Shown here: piece after piece, positions 23,301 through 32,532 of the stretch
Position numbering within the stretch: position 1 is the first letter of the stretch
Layout of the letters: every line of letters begins with the position of its first letter
Assembly: GCA_037976565.1 (NCBI GenBank)
Contig: CP137675.1
Coordinates: 14,101,330 to 14,165,329 of the forward strand
Length of the DNA stretch: 64,000 nt
From: Mesocentrotus franciscanus
Taxonomy: Eukaryota > Echinodermata > Echinoidea > Camarodonta > Strongylocentrotidae
Direction: 5' to 3'
Program-made: the position numbers and the translations under genes
Notes under the pieces: model-generated
Seen by the model: only the letters and a program-made list of their open reading frames with translations
Told to the model about the DNA's origin: nothing
Databases searched by the model: none

Positions 23301-26300
23301 TAAATGAATAAAGGCCTGTCAGAGAGACTTGTCCTCTATATAGATACAAACAAAATTAAGGATAATTTCATGATAATCATATTCCTGAAACAAATAAACA
23401 CTGTCGCATCACATAAGCCTTTGAATTTCCCTATGCTAAATCTTGTACGGTTATGGTTCAGAAGTCGCCCATTTGTTGCCCTATTTGTGTTCAATTCCCT
23501 TTAGTCATTTCAAAGAGTGTCTACTTATGTGCAGACTGCATGAATAAAGACCCCATCTTTCATATTTAGGTTGAATTTTTTCGTGTGAATGAACTGTGGC
23601 ATGGTCAGGCCAATTAGAGAGAGATGAAAGGCTTAACCTATATACCGCTTAAAGAAAGATGGACGATTCATCTGTCCCAGTTTCTTTTGTAAAAGACAAC
23701 AAAAATCATAATCACATTAAACTGCGATCTCTTTTCTTGCCTTGTATGCCTTTATTTTAGGTGCTATTCATGACTTGTGGTAGTGTGGCGTAAATACAGG
23801 AAATCAGACTTAACTGTAAGGTATTCGTGACCCGCCACTGCATTACTTAAGTTCGATCAAAAGGCAGCCATATGATCAACGAGAAAGAAAAGACCCATTT
23901 GAATTGATATCCCTGGTGAATTCATCGCAAGGCCCTCGATTCTTGTTTGTTATCCAACGATCTGGGTCAATTGCAATGTAACAATTAGAGCGAACCATAG
24001 CTAAGGAAACAAGTTTGTAATCTTCTGTAATTGTTGCACTATATAGGTTAAAAGCCCCCCTTTTTATGTCAGTTATTTTAGTTTGTTGGTCCGGCACCGG
24101 GGCTGCGAAAATACAGCTTTTGTTGCGACGGGAACTCCCTAGGGCTGTTTTTATTGGAAGTCACTTTGAGTAATTCATATCTGTCTGATTTGGCTGGGTG
24201 AAGTTTTTTCAAAAAAGGCAGAATAATTGCAAATCAGTGGAGTACGGGTCAGTATCCATCTATTCAAAGATGATTTATATTTCATTTCATATGTAGCTTT
24301 AGGATGTGAAACCCAGGAAATGTTCCAATCTCTAAATTTCCCTCAACAATGGTTTGATCTGCTAAACAATGTGGTCTAAAATTGGATGGGTTGAGGGTCT
24401 ATCTGAAAGACAAAATTATGGACGATGCACTTTGTATTTATCACTAAAAGGTTTCATTATATATGTCTTTTGTTTGTTTGGACAGTAGGCACAAAATCGT
24501 ATTTCATGCAATATATGTTCTGTTTGTGTACGACAGATGTATACTACATGTATACTACATGTATACTACATCTGAGCATCATTTCATTTGATATAAACAG
24601 CTTATTTAACTCGTTTGATATGATTTGATAGTTGTATAACAATATCTTTCCAAAGACCCAAGCCAGAGATATTCAGGCATGGTATTTAACAGGTTAAGAA
24701 GTATGGGTGGTATGAGAATCTGATGTGCTGTACAGGTGGGGCTGGGTTAAACACTCAGATTAATTATACATATATATGTATATATCAATCGTCCATTAGA
24801 CCTTTCTTTGTTATTTAAGATAGGTCATCACTGAAGTCTTCACACCCATAATATATATTTACTTTAAACTTCTCAAGGACAAAAACGTGTGAGGTACCAG
24901 GCCAAGTCCTCTGGAATAGATTAACCAATGTAATTAAAAACTCTGTATCACTCCAAAGCTTTAAATCAAAGTTAAAGAAAACGCTTATGGTTAAATATGC
25001 AATTCTCTTCATAGCTCAGTAGTGGTAAAACATGTATTCTAATAACTCCCCCCCCCCCCTTTGTTTTACTATGTTTTACTATGTTTACAATGTGATATGA
25101 TTATTTTGGGGATTAACCCTGACAAGCAACTTTGCTTTTGTTTTTCCACTTTCGCGTACTAGTTTATCATCTTATTTCCCCCTTTGTCTCTTGTTTTTCT
25201 TTTTATGTATGTAAAACAAATGAAATGAAATGAAACAAATTGAGGATAGGCAACCCCAAAAATGACAAGTCATGTGGATGTAAAGCATAAAGGAGCTGCT
25301 GAAAACTTGTCACGAATCCATGACCCAAACCATGGTGACATGATATGTTAATAAAGTGGCTGGCAAATCCCCGCCCCCTCCCAAGAAATGAGTTGGTATA
25401 TGGTACCATGTGTTTGGACAACAACTAAGTATTTTTTTTCATTTTGAAAGAGAAACAGGTTTAGGAGTAGAAGTTGGTTTCTGTGATTTATGGAACATAT
25501 TTAGGCCCACTCATACCCAAGAAAGAAAAAAAATTGTATTATAAATCAACTCTTGAAAACTCTAATAATTATTTCATAACAAAGTATTACTGAAGGGATT
25601 ATGAACAAACCATATGAATTACATATCTTTACAGCGAGACAGCCCACGGAAAAGGACTCAGACACCTCTGAAGAGGAGGAGGAGGAATTGGATGCCTTAA
25701 TTAACATGGAAACGGGTGATGGAAGAGATGCGTTCCAGGATAGGGCTGACAACTTCTGGGATATGTCTCATGAGGTAAAGAAAGTAGAGGATACCATCCT
25801 ACAACTCGTTAGTTATCCCAAAAGTGGCCAGAAGTATTTTTTCATGAAATTAGAATTTCCCTTTTATGCAAATGTAGGTGGCATTGTTTTGATTCAGGTT
25901 GATGAATGAGATGATGTGAACAGAGGAAGAGAGATGTTTGTCTCTTTCTCAATGTGTATCCTTTGGCAAGATGTTAACCTGCACTTGCTACTCTCCACCC
26001 AGGTGTTAAATGGGTACCCGGTAGGATGCGACCGTCATTGATGGTCAAACAGTTTTAGAGCGTCAAGTAACGCCTGGCTGGAATGCTCCCTGGGGAGTGG
26101 AGATTGTGCACATAGTGTGTGCGGGCAAGCACTGAATCCAATGACCGGGGTAGTAGTATATCTGTAAAGCGCTTAGAGACATTTGTATTAAGCGCTATAT
26201 AAAAGCTGAATATTGTTACATGTAAATCTGGTCTCCCATAATGCGAATCCCCCTCTTCTTTTTCACTCCCTTTCTGCTTCTTCTACTTCTACTTCTACTA

Positions 26301-26302
26301 CT

Positions 26303-26349
<47 letters not shown>

Positions 26350-27795
26350 TTCTTCTTCTTCTTCTTCTTCTTCTTCTTCTTCTTCTTCTTCTTCTTCTTC
26401 TTCTTCTTCTTCTTCTTCTTCTTCTATTTTTTTCTTCTCCTTCATCTCATCTACTGCTACATCTCCTTCCTCTTTGTTTTTGCTGATAAAGTTTTTCAAG
26501 AATATAGCTTATTTGTTGAAGGCTGTTTTCGTGCATTTCAATTCCATACACTTCTGTCTCTCCTTCTCCAGACTGCCTCTCCAGAAAAGAACAATGCCAC
26601 CTCCAATCCTCCTGCGCTGAATAACTCAAGGCCACCATACAGGCTTGCCAGAGAGGGCACCACTCTTACACTGGAGGAGTTCTATTCCGCCACCCCTGTG
26701 CCCACCATTCGTCCAAGAGAGCTTCGTCGGGCGAGTCTTACCGAGAGAAAACGGGCAGCACAGGAGGAGAAGGTGCAAGGTACAGATGATCGGGTGAACA
26801 CTGAAATGACAGTGGAGGAATCGGCAAAGGATGCAGGAGGAGGGAGTATAGCTGATAACATTGATGCAGACTGTGTCATTATGACTCCACCTAAGGACTC
26901 TGCAGAAGAGCCAAAAATTCTGGACAAAGATTCTAGGCCAAAGACAGAGCCAGACAATGCCTTGCCAAAGACCACCATACCACCTTCCAAAAAGATCAAT
27001 GCCCAACCCCAGAGAGACATGTATTTGTCACGCTCCAAGACAATGGGAAGCATACATGTACCAAAGAAGTCTGTTTCAAAAGGAAACCTACCAAGGGTTT
27101 ATGATATGAGTGCAATGAGCGGATCAGGTGATGCGGATAGAGGCATCCCAGGAAAGTTTGTGGTTGATAAGCATGTGGCTATACAGAGCAAAAAGGCCTC
27201 CCCATCATCTTCACCATCATCTTCCGCATCTCCCTCTTCTTCTTCCAAGAGGAAATTGGCAAGTACCAAACAAGCCATTCCTACCGTTAGCTTGGTTGGC
27301 AGTGACAGTGTGGACTTGCCCTCGTCCAATGATAAAGTCCCCAATAGCTTGCCGATACCAAAAATGACCAGAGCTCACACCCTGTACGGTCCGATGCGTA
27401 CCCAAGGGAAGATTCAGCATTCCAAAAGTGAGCATACATCTTCGCCAGTGATTTACCCTGTTGCACCTGTAGTATCGACGGCATACAAGATGAGGGCACC
27501 AATCAACAGGGATGGAGGTCACCCAACGGGAAAGTCCAAGTATGGGACCAAGGGTGGTTCCCTGAAAGAACTTAAGCAGCACCCTCAAGCAGGGGCTGTG
27601 CGTGAGACTGCAGGCCATTCCACGTCGGTTGGAGGGAGGAGGCCTCTTGGACCCACCACCTCCTCTCAGAAGAGACCTGTCTTCTCGTCTGCAGGATCAT
27701 GGCGACAAAGGTCAGAGATCGATGATGTGCTTCTCAGAGATGGCACACCTCCTGGTAGTCCATTGCAGAGGAAAGTCTCCACCAAAGATTCATGA
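10544..27795 (+). CDS. RCC1-repeat protein, 3' part of a spliced gene (five exons)
   Basis: Join 10544-10705, 13958-14122, 20749-20793, 25635-25774 and 26572-27795. All introns have GT and AG ends. Intron phases are 1, 1, 1, 0 and the frame stays open to TGA at 27793-27795, giving 578 residues counting a first residue split with an upstream exon. Residues 1-109 hold two RCC1 repeats (motifs VYSWGGGVDGQLGHG, VACGDSYSAAL, LYMWGKS, VTCGSWHTAAI). Residues 110-125 are a basic linker, 126-171 an acidic segment, and 172-578 a low-complexity Ser/Pro/Lys/Thr-rich tail. RCC1 propellers normally have about seven blades, so the amino end lies upstream of the window. Members act as guanine exchange factors or as binding scaffolds; which applies here cannot be told. 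I do not recognise the orthologue: the long disordered tail without a kinase, BTB or HECT domain argues against the NEK8/9, RCBTB and HERC types. Confidence 0.85.
10895..11145. repeat. (CAT)n-rich microsatellite in intron
   Basis: A trinucleotide CAT/ATC tract, pure at about 10903-10950 and degenerate to 11145. Confidence 0.92.
11256..11512. repeat. (CT)n-rich tract in intron
   Basis: A degenerate CT/TTTC/CCCT low-complexity tract. Confidence 0.92.
11920..12295. mobile_element. Possible TTAA element (family L)
   Basis: TTAA at 11916-11919 and 12296-12299 flank weakly matching ends, AGGGATTGGGTATGTTTG against AGGCATTGTTTAACAATG. The right end includes a perfect palindrome at 12278-12294. Single copy, so the call is tentative. 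Confidence 0.35.
12300..13957 (+). other. Intron sequence, no exon found
   Basis: No RCC1-like or other convincing exon. There is a short (ATCT)n run near 12618. The open frame on the minus strand at 12977-13399 lacks family features. Confidence 0.4.
13958..14122 (+). CDS. RCC1 repeat exon (second in window)
   Basis: The acceptor is TTTTTCAG ending at 13957 and the donor is GTCTGT at 14123. It is 165 bases, phase 1-1. Joined to the previous exon it reads LLGDGSLYMWGKSS, then a variable stretch (QADQPSSQKVFRPVGIPL), then VTCGSWHTAAITGKP. It is the last recognisable RCC1 blade before the tail. The region after WGKSS lacks the usual GQLG turn, so the blade is divergent. Confidence 0.88.
14273..14323. 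mobile_element. Partial family C palindrome
   Basis: The left arm AGCCAGAAGGGCGTTAA is followed by an incomplete right arm (ACACCCTT) that runs into the family D copy. Confidence 0.5.
14320..14571. mobile_element. Family D MITE, copy 2
   Basis: It has the same long inverted ends and interior as 486-781. The outermost G-rich bases are degraded (CTTGTTTCACAAAGAC at left). About 252 bases. Confidence 0.8.
14581..15722. mobile_element. Family C palindrome split by element H
   Basis: The left arm GGAGCCAGAAGGGCATTAA (14581-14599) pairs with an ATGCCCTACTGGCCCC right arm (about 15707-15722). Removing H and one TTAA restores 59 bases. Confidence 0.7.
14600..15678. mobile_element. TTAA element H, 1079 bases
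   Basis: It has TTAA at 14596-14599 and 15679-15682. The ends are AGGAAACCTCACCC and, in reverse complement, AGAAAACCTCACCCC. Inside lies an imperfect inverted repeat between about 14780 and 15112 whose arms begin GTCTTCATCAGCTC. No transposase frame is present. Confidence 0.8.
15723..17288 (+). other. Intron sequence with one weak coding-like stretch
   Basis: No exon with good splice sites. The stretch 16000-16150 is open and reads AFGLSHTYEMEAAICAMKRA, reminiscent of a TPR helix pair, but lacks a convincing donor. Confidence 0.3.
17289..17321. repeat. (TA)n microsatellite
   Basis: Alternating TA. Confidence 0.9.
17322..18289 (+). other. Intron sequence, no exon found
   Basis: No supportable feature. 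Confidence 0.35.
18290..18862. repeat. Inverted pair of (CT/GA)n tracts with matching flanks
   Basis: A pyrimidine (CTGT/CT) tract at 18290-18437 followed by GGCAACC...CTCCTGGCTTTATTTCA is mirrored in reverse complement by 18700-18862. A further piece of the same repeat (TATGTGCCCATTGGA) lies in plus orientation at 19127-19180. It appears to be a dispersed repeat carrying its own microsatellite. Confidence 0.7.
18863..19861 (+). other. Intron sequence with repeat fragments, no exon
   Basis: Contains the third fragment of the 18290-18862 repeat near 19127. Otherwise nothing supportable. Confidence 0.35.
19862..20252 (-). mobile_element. Family B TTAA element, copy 2 (inverted)
   Basis: It has TTAA at 19858-19861 and 20253-20256. 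It is 391 bases, the reverse complement of the copy at 9151 over nearly its whole length. Confidence 0.9.
20253..20748 (+). other. Intron sequence with GTG/GAT low complexity
   Basis: Degenerate (GTG)n/(GAT)n around 20480-20625. No exon. Confidence 0.5.
20749..20793 (+). CDS. Candidate 45-base exon linking RCC1 domain and tail
   Basis: A TTTCTTCAG acceptor ends at 20748 and a GTGATT donor starts at 20794. The 45 bases have phase 1-1, matching both neighbouring exons exactly, and encode GIPKPVKICQRKATT. The joined peptide reads smoothly from ...TGKP through this basic segment into ARQPTEKD. It lies in an otherwise empty 11.5-kb intron. It may be an alternatively used exon, since skipping it leaves the frame intact. 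Without transcript data the call rests on splice sites, phase and composition. Confidence 0.6.
20794..22217 (+). other. Intron sequence, no exon found
   Basis: A (TA)n run at about 21676-21702. Otherwise nothing supportable. Confidence 0.35.
22218..22753 (+). mobile_element. Family A TTAA element, copy 2
   Basis: The left TTAA is at 22214-22217, with the same interior as 7004-8175 but without the nested 87-base insertion. The right end is rearranged (an AAATGGG duplication) and lacks the final TTAA. Confidence 0.85.
22856..22915. mobile_element. Family C palindrome, uninterrupted copy
   Basis: A 60-base foldback from GAGCC to GGCTC with TATA-rich centre. It is the intact form of the palindromes split at 9132 and 14581. 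Confidence 0.6.
22916..24819 (+). other. Intron sequence, no exon found
   Basis: A triple TATACTACATG repeat at about 24540-24570. Otherwise nothing supportable. Confidence 0.35.
24820..25245 (+). mobile_element. LINE 3' remnant (reverse-transcriptase C-terminus)
   Basis: The plus-strand frame reads LWNRLTNVIKNS then LQSFKSKLKKTL, the typical end of the reverse-transcriptase frame in CR1/L2/Jockey-type LINEs (PxLWNxLP...FKxxLKxxL). It is followed by AT-rich 3' sequence ending in a short AAATG repeat (25213-25240). 5'-truncated and inactive. Confidence 0.65.
25635..25774 (+). CDS. Acidic-segment exon of the RCC1-repeat gene
   Basis: The acceptor is ATCTTTACAG ending at 25634 and the donor is GTAAAG at 25775. 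It is 140 bases, phase 1 in and phase 0 out. It encodes ARQPTEKDSDTSEEEEEE, then LDALINMETGDGRDAF and DRADNFWDMSHE. The run of six glutamates and the preceding S-D-T-S look like a casein-kinase-2-type acidic patch (inference). The following LDALINM and FWDM segments may be a short helical binding motif. No catalytic residues are apparent. Confidence 0.8.
25920..26222 (+). mobile_element. SINE-like retroposon with L2-type tail
   Basis: A GC-richer body (GTGTTAAATGGGTACCCGG, GGCTGGAATGCTCCCTGGGG) is followed by TGTAAAGCGCTTAGAGAC and AAGCGCTATATAAAAGC, the paired-GCGC tail shared with L2-type LINEs. The window's LINE at 37455-37513 has the same tail, so it may have supplied the machinery (inference). 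Confidence 0.5.
26276..26425. repeat. (TTC)n microsatellite just upstream of the last exon
   Basis: About 150 bases of almost pure TTC/CTT ending 147 bases before the acceptor of the last exon. The plus strand is pyrimidine only, so long open frames through it are artefacts. Confidence 0.95.
26572..27795 (+). CDS. Last exon: disordered Ser/Pro/Lys-rich C-terminal tail
   Basis: The acceptor is a strong pyrimidine tract ending TTCTCCAG at 26571, entered in phase 0. It is open for 407 codons to TGA at 27793. It starts TASPEKNNATSNPPALNN, then a conserved-looking segment YRLAREGTTLTLEEFYSATP with a basic stretch RPRELRRASLTERKR. The rest is rich in Ser, Pro, Thr, Lys and Gly, including a serine tract followed by KRKL (27203-27257), a possible nuclear localisation signal. 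Near the end, DGTPPGSPLQRK carries TP and SP sites typical of proline-directed kinases. No globular domain is visible. Codon use stays coding-like throughout. Confidence 0.85.
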   Translation, partial: TASPEKNNATSNPPALNNSRPPYRLAREGTTLTLEEFYSATPVPTIRPRELRRASLTERKRAAQEEKVQGTDDRVNTEMTVEESAKDAGGGSIADNIDADCVIMTPPKDSAEEPKILDKDSRPKTEPDNALPKTTIPPSKKINAQPQRDMYLSRSKTMGSIHVPKKSVSKGNLPRVYDMSAMSGSGDADRGIPGKFVVDKHVAIQSKKASPSSSPSSSASPSSSSKRKLASTKQAIPTVSLVGSDSVDLPSSNDKVPNSLPIPKMTRAHTLYGPMRTQGKIQHSKSEHTSSPVIYPVAPVVSTAYKMRAPINRDGGHPTGKSKYGTKGGSLKELKQHPQAGAVRETAGHSTSVGGRRPLGPTTSSQKRPVFSSAGSWRQRSEIDDVLLRDGTPPGSPLQRKVSTKDS

Positions 27796-28595
27796 CAAAG
27801 GCCTTTGTTCTTTCTTTTAAACACACAGATAGTGAAAAAAGGCCATCATTTTACCAAAGAGGTTCCACATCAATGAAGGAGGAATATTTGATGGACATAC
27901 ATGTTTTTGCTGCCATATTTAATACCTGTGCAAGCAGTGCATATGTTTTTATTCACAACATATTTTATTGATGAGTTTTTCATAAATTTTATGGTGGAGG
28001 TGAAGATGTCTGTATATAATTTCGAGATCATTAGTGATAATTAATGGAGAATTCGGTGAAAAGAATTGAAGAAATTTATTATTTATCTGATCTTATGAAC
28101 CTTTGTGATAATACCATTACCTATCTGTAAAGTAAGACAGCTTGCAAGGTAGACTCAGGAGAGTAAACTATCATAAGGAATATTTATGCCAATTCCATGA
28201 TCCTTACCAACATGATGTTTAACTTAAAAAGTAAAATTAAATTAAAAATCATGACAAAGGCCTGATATGGACTCACTTGTTCCAAGACAACTACTGTTAG
28301 CACTTGTCATAATACATACAGTGGAATATATACAATCAATCCTGCGGCATAGGAGCCATCTCTCTATAAAGGCCACCTGTCTGTAGTGGCCATGCATTTT
28401 GTCTTCCTCGAGAATGAAATGTACGTTGTAAAACCTGTCTAGAAAGGCCATCATCTTAGAGTTGTTTCTATTTTGATAATAATTGCATGGATGGGTCTTA
28501 CCTTGACAGGGGTCTCCTAAAAAGTTTAATTATAAATGGGATTTACATGTGTATTATACTGACACTTTTTATAAGTAGTTTTTATGTACTTCTAA

Positions 28596-28601
28596 AATAA
28601 A
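28596..28601 (+). promoter_or_regulatory. Polyadenylation signal AATAAA (first candidate)
   Basis: This AATAAA lies 801 bases after the stop codon, in AT-rich sequence. Confidence 0.4.
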
Positions 28602-28738
28602 TATAGTGAAAAAAACTTTTTCAAGAAATATATGTAGGAATTCACAGTAAATTATCTTCATACTTGTTCATACATGCGTAATGGGATTACTTTTTGTATT
28701 GAATTAATTTAATGAATTGGAATTAGAATATTATGCAG

Positions 28739-28744
28739 AATAAA
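28739..28744 (+). promoter_or_regulatory. Polyadenylation signal AATAAA (second candidate)
   Basis: This is a second AATAAA, 944 bases after the stop, followed within 40 bases by TTTTACAGTGATTTGGAG, with some GT/T-rich character downstream. Confidence 0.4.
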
Positions 28745-28849
28745 TATATTTCAAAGAAACTGCTCAAATATTTTACAGTGATTTGGAGATGGGTAAGTCC
28801 AAAGGCTAGTCTTCCTTACGTCACCTCTCTTTATATAGCTTAAACTCTT

Positions 28850-29083
28850 TTTTTCTCTCAACATATCTCTTATCTTTTTCTCCTCCTTCCTCTTCCTCCC
28901 TCTCCTTCCCTCTTCTCTCCCTCCCTCTTCTCTCCCTCCCTCCATCCATCTCTTTCCCTCTCTCTTCTTCCCTCCATCCTTCTCTTTTCCCTCTCCCTCC
29001 CTCTCTCCATCTTCCCCCTCTCTCTCTCTTGCTCCCTCTCCCATCCATTCCCCTCCCTCTGTCTCGGTCTGTCTTTGTCTCTT

Positions 29084-29177
<94 letters not shown>
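28850..29177. repeat. Pyrimidine-rich tract ending in (TC)n
   Basis: CTCCCT-rich low complexity from 28850, becoming nearly pure TC at 29080-29177. Confidence 0.92.
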
Positions 29178-29181
<4 letters not shown>

Positions 29182-30983
29182 CCTACCATTCTCTCTAATA
29201 CTATTTCCTTCACTCGTCCTACCTCTTGCCTCCAATCTTTCAATTCCCACTCCCGATATGCCAGTTTTCTCCATACTTCTAAAATCCCTTCAATCATCTT
29301 TCTATTTCTATCTTTTGTTTATGTCCACATCTTTTTCTCTGCTCTCCCTCAAAGGGGATGATTGAACTTCATCTTCAGCCATCTTTCACCGCCTCTCTTT
29401 CAATCTTTGAGGGTGTTATAAAAGTAAAATTCATGAAGATTTGAAATGGAATAGACATGAATCTCCTCTTTAACTGAACATCCATATTATAGATTTATTG
29501 ACACCTTAACCTACATAACGAAAGAAAAACAAGTGTCATCTTTCTGGAACGTTCTCCCCGAGCATCCTTTTGAGGGATTTTTAGGCATAACATACTTACT
29601 TAGCATTACTTGCTCTATTTTTTCCTTCAAAGATTATACATGTACGGCCTAAATATTTTTTTTTAAGGAGATAAATTGAAAATGAGAAATATGATTCAAA
29701 ATATAGTTTCATCTATATTCATGAATAACTCCATGATCCAGTAACTAGATCAAACACCCTATCTATCCGCACAAAAAGCATGTTCTTTTCTTAATTTCGA
29801 TATTAAGTAAGTGAAATCGGTATCAACACATAAATAATGTGTTTCTCTATCATAAGACACCAAACTCATGGTAATTTGAGCTTTCTCCAGAATATTGTCT
29901 ATCAAATGCTTTTTTTTTCATCAAAAGGGCTGCCATTTAGGATGCCTTATCCGATTTAGACGTGACCGCAACACATTTTTAAAGAACACACCTCCAAAAT
30001 ATTGTGATACACTCTTTTGCAATACATGATGTATTTACATGTAGTTTGTACTGTAGTGACAGCTAATACAAAAGTAGGCATGGTAAATTTGACTTTGGCC
30101 AGCCTCCTGGAGCCGATTGATTAAAATTCCATGCCATCGGCACCTTGTCCCAGAAAAAAAGGAAACAGATTTTTTTTACTTTCTCTTTTTCACTCTTTGA
30201 TATTTCCCTCCTTATTCTCCTAATCGTTCTAAGATGCTGTAATTGAAATCAATATTTGTCATCATGTCGTTATCTAGCCAAAAATCCCTGAAATTGACAT
30301 TTTAATTTGTGAAATAGAAGCTGCAATTATTTTCGACATGATATCTAATGATTAAGAAAATTCTTAATATTGCTGTATGATATAGAAATGTTTCAAAAGT
30401 ATAACTTACTAATTTTTCCGTCCAGTTTTCCTAGATATGTTATTCATTATGGTATTAATTTTTGTTTGCTGTGCAGATGTAGGGAAAAATGGATATCTGA
30501 TAATTTTTAACGAAATATTGTACAACATACTTTCTCATTCTTATGAAATAGCAAAACCTAAGATAAACATGAAATGGATATGTTTACATATTTCAAGTAT
30601 ATATGTGCAGTTCTGTTGTTAATGAAGTAATATTTCTATTATGATGATGATAGTGAGAAAAAGAATAGTGACAGTGGTAACCATGACAACAGTGGGATGT
30701 GGGTGGTGTTTAGAATAGGTAGTGAAGGAGAATAATGACGATGATGATGATGACTCATAAGTCACTCTTTTTATTATTATTATTATTATCATTATTATTG
30801 TTATAGTATTGTTGTTGTTTTTATTATTAATATTGTGGTGGTGGTGGTTCTTCTTATCATTATAATTATAAAGGCGATGATGATATTCAGTCTTTTAACT
30901 GTAATGTTTGCAATGACACTACGAACAAGCTTCAATTCCCCATCCCCCTGGATACAAACTCGCAAGATCGCAATATGCTTTAA
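29178..30983. other. Intergenic sequence, no gene found
   Basis: AT-rich, with an ATT trinucleotide run at 30769-30800. No coding evidence. Confidence 0.4.
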
Positions 30984-31328
30984 AGCCCCACTAAAGTGTT
31001 GGGAGCCAAAAATTTGATGGCCAAGTTTCACTTTAAATGTATCATAATGTGAAAGAGGATGTCATTTAAGACACACTTCTGCAAAGATTTTCCCCAAAAT
31101 ATGTGTTTGAAGACAAATATCGATAAAAGAATACATAATTTGGGTTTTCTGTTGTACGCAGAAAACCTAAATTTTGTATTCTTTCATCAATATTCGACTT
31201 CAAACACATTTTGTTTTGAAAATCCTTGCAGAAATGTGTCTTAAATGACATCCTCTTTTACATTATGATACAATTAGTGTGAAATTTTGCCATCAAATTG
31301 TTGGGGCTCCCAACACTTTAGAGGGGCT
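30984..31328. mobile_element. Family F: 345-base near-complete foldback flanked by TTAA
   Basis: It has TTAA at 30980-30983 and 31329-31332. The two halves (about 170 bases each) are reverse complements with modest mismatch. Ends: AGCCCCACTAAAGTGTTGGG and, from the other side, AGCCCCTCTAAAGTGTTGGG. Both strands encode almost the same 61-residue spurious frame, as expected of a palindrome. A solitary matching end (TTTAGAGGGGCTTTAA) is at 59575-59590. Confidence 0.9.
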
Positions 31329-31332
31329 TTAA

Positions 31333-32441
31333 CCCAAGCAGTTTCATTCCTTTCAAAGATCCCAGACACAAAAAATGCATTTCGCCCTTCCGCCTTCCCC
31401 GTAATGCTGATTGCTATTGACAAATGTTATTGACGAGTCATGCCTATTTATGCAGCTCTATGATTGACAGGTTACTTCCAAATCCACAAAGCAATGCTTG
31501 ATGTTCGCCAATCGAGTTTCTAGCCGCTAATTCCCGACTAAAAAAGAATTTCATCGATGCCGAAACGACAAAACAGAGACGGGTAAAGAGGAAGTCACAG
31601 AAAGTTTGTATAACCAAATGTAACTTAGCGACTCGTGTCGGGTAAAGAAAATACAAAAATAAAGTCGCTGTGATTTTTTTTTTTTTGGTCTCCTCTTATA
31701 ATTTATTTCCTGCCCCGACTCGAAAAACCAAGTCGGATAAGGAGATCGAAAATCGGAAAATGACCGCTAGATCGGAATAATCGATAGAAATGCAGCTGGT
31801 GTCTTGCGATGGCATTTCTTCTTTAACAAGCTACTCGGGGCGAAAACCGATAATAAAAGCAATCATAGGAAAGATAGCGAAACAAAGGAATGCTGGTAGA
31901 GAGTGTAAATGAGAAGACAAGAGATGCACGTGTAGAGAGAGAGAGAGAGAGAGAGAACAGAATAGATACATTGAGAGAAAGAGAGAGAAGGGGGTAGAAT
32001 ATAAACATTGAGATAGAATAGAGAAAGGATGTATTGTAGGAGGACGAGAGAGAAAGAAGGGCAATGAGAGGGTAAGAGTGAGAGAGAAGATAGAAGAGAT
32101 ACATCGAGAGAGAGAGAGAGAGATTCCAACAAGTGGCGACGATTTTAACTTTAGTACCGCTTCCGTCTGTAGGCCTATCTGCTAATGATCATGTCGGCTT
32201 TTCTTTTAAAGATACACTGGTGGAATGATGACGCGTATAGTGTATACAATGTAGTTGCAGTGCACTGGGCGTAACGTCATAATTTCAGGAAAGTGGTGCC
32301 CTTTTGCCATATTCAAAGGACGTGAACATTTTACAGATAGGCCTACATGTAGAGGAAACGAAGAAGACAGGAACAAAAATCAAGAAACAGTAACAAAATA
32401 TTGTTTATTTTTATTTCGACGCCCGTCTCCCCCAACCTACC
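31333..32441. other. Intergenic sequence with GA-rich stretches
   Basis: GA runs at 31936-31955, 31975-31990 and 32105-32123. No gene. Confidence 0.5.
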
Positions 32442-32532
32442 AACTCTCTCTCTCTCTCTCTCTCTCCGGCTCCCTCTCTCTCTCTCTCTGTATTTATTTT
32501 TCACTTCCTTTCTCTCCCCTCTCTCTCTCTCT
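32442..32532. repeat. (CT)n microsatellite
   Basis: CT repeat with a short interruption around 32490-32515. Confidence 0.88.

Larger units (their letters stand above)
27796..28760 (+). other. Probable 3' UTR of the RCC1-repeat gene
   Basis: This is AT-rich sequence without open frames downstream of the stop. It contains a fragment (28318-28446) sharing words such as GGCCACCTGTCTGTAGTGG with the short element at 48131-48312. Two canonical polyadenylation signals follow. The true cleavage site is unknown. Confidence 0.45.

Noticed and set aside
26213..26620. Poly-Ser, poly-Leu and poly-Glu frames
   Set aside because: All three are readings of the TTC microsatellite in the last intron.
26626..27618. 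Minus-strand and shifted frames opposite the last exon
   Set aside because: Shadows of the real plus-strand exon, which alone keeps phase with four upstream exons.
31059..31251. Two similar 61-codon frames on opposite strands
   Set aside because: They arise because family F is a palindrome; no start context or homologue supports a protein.
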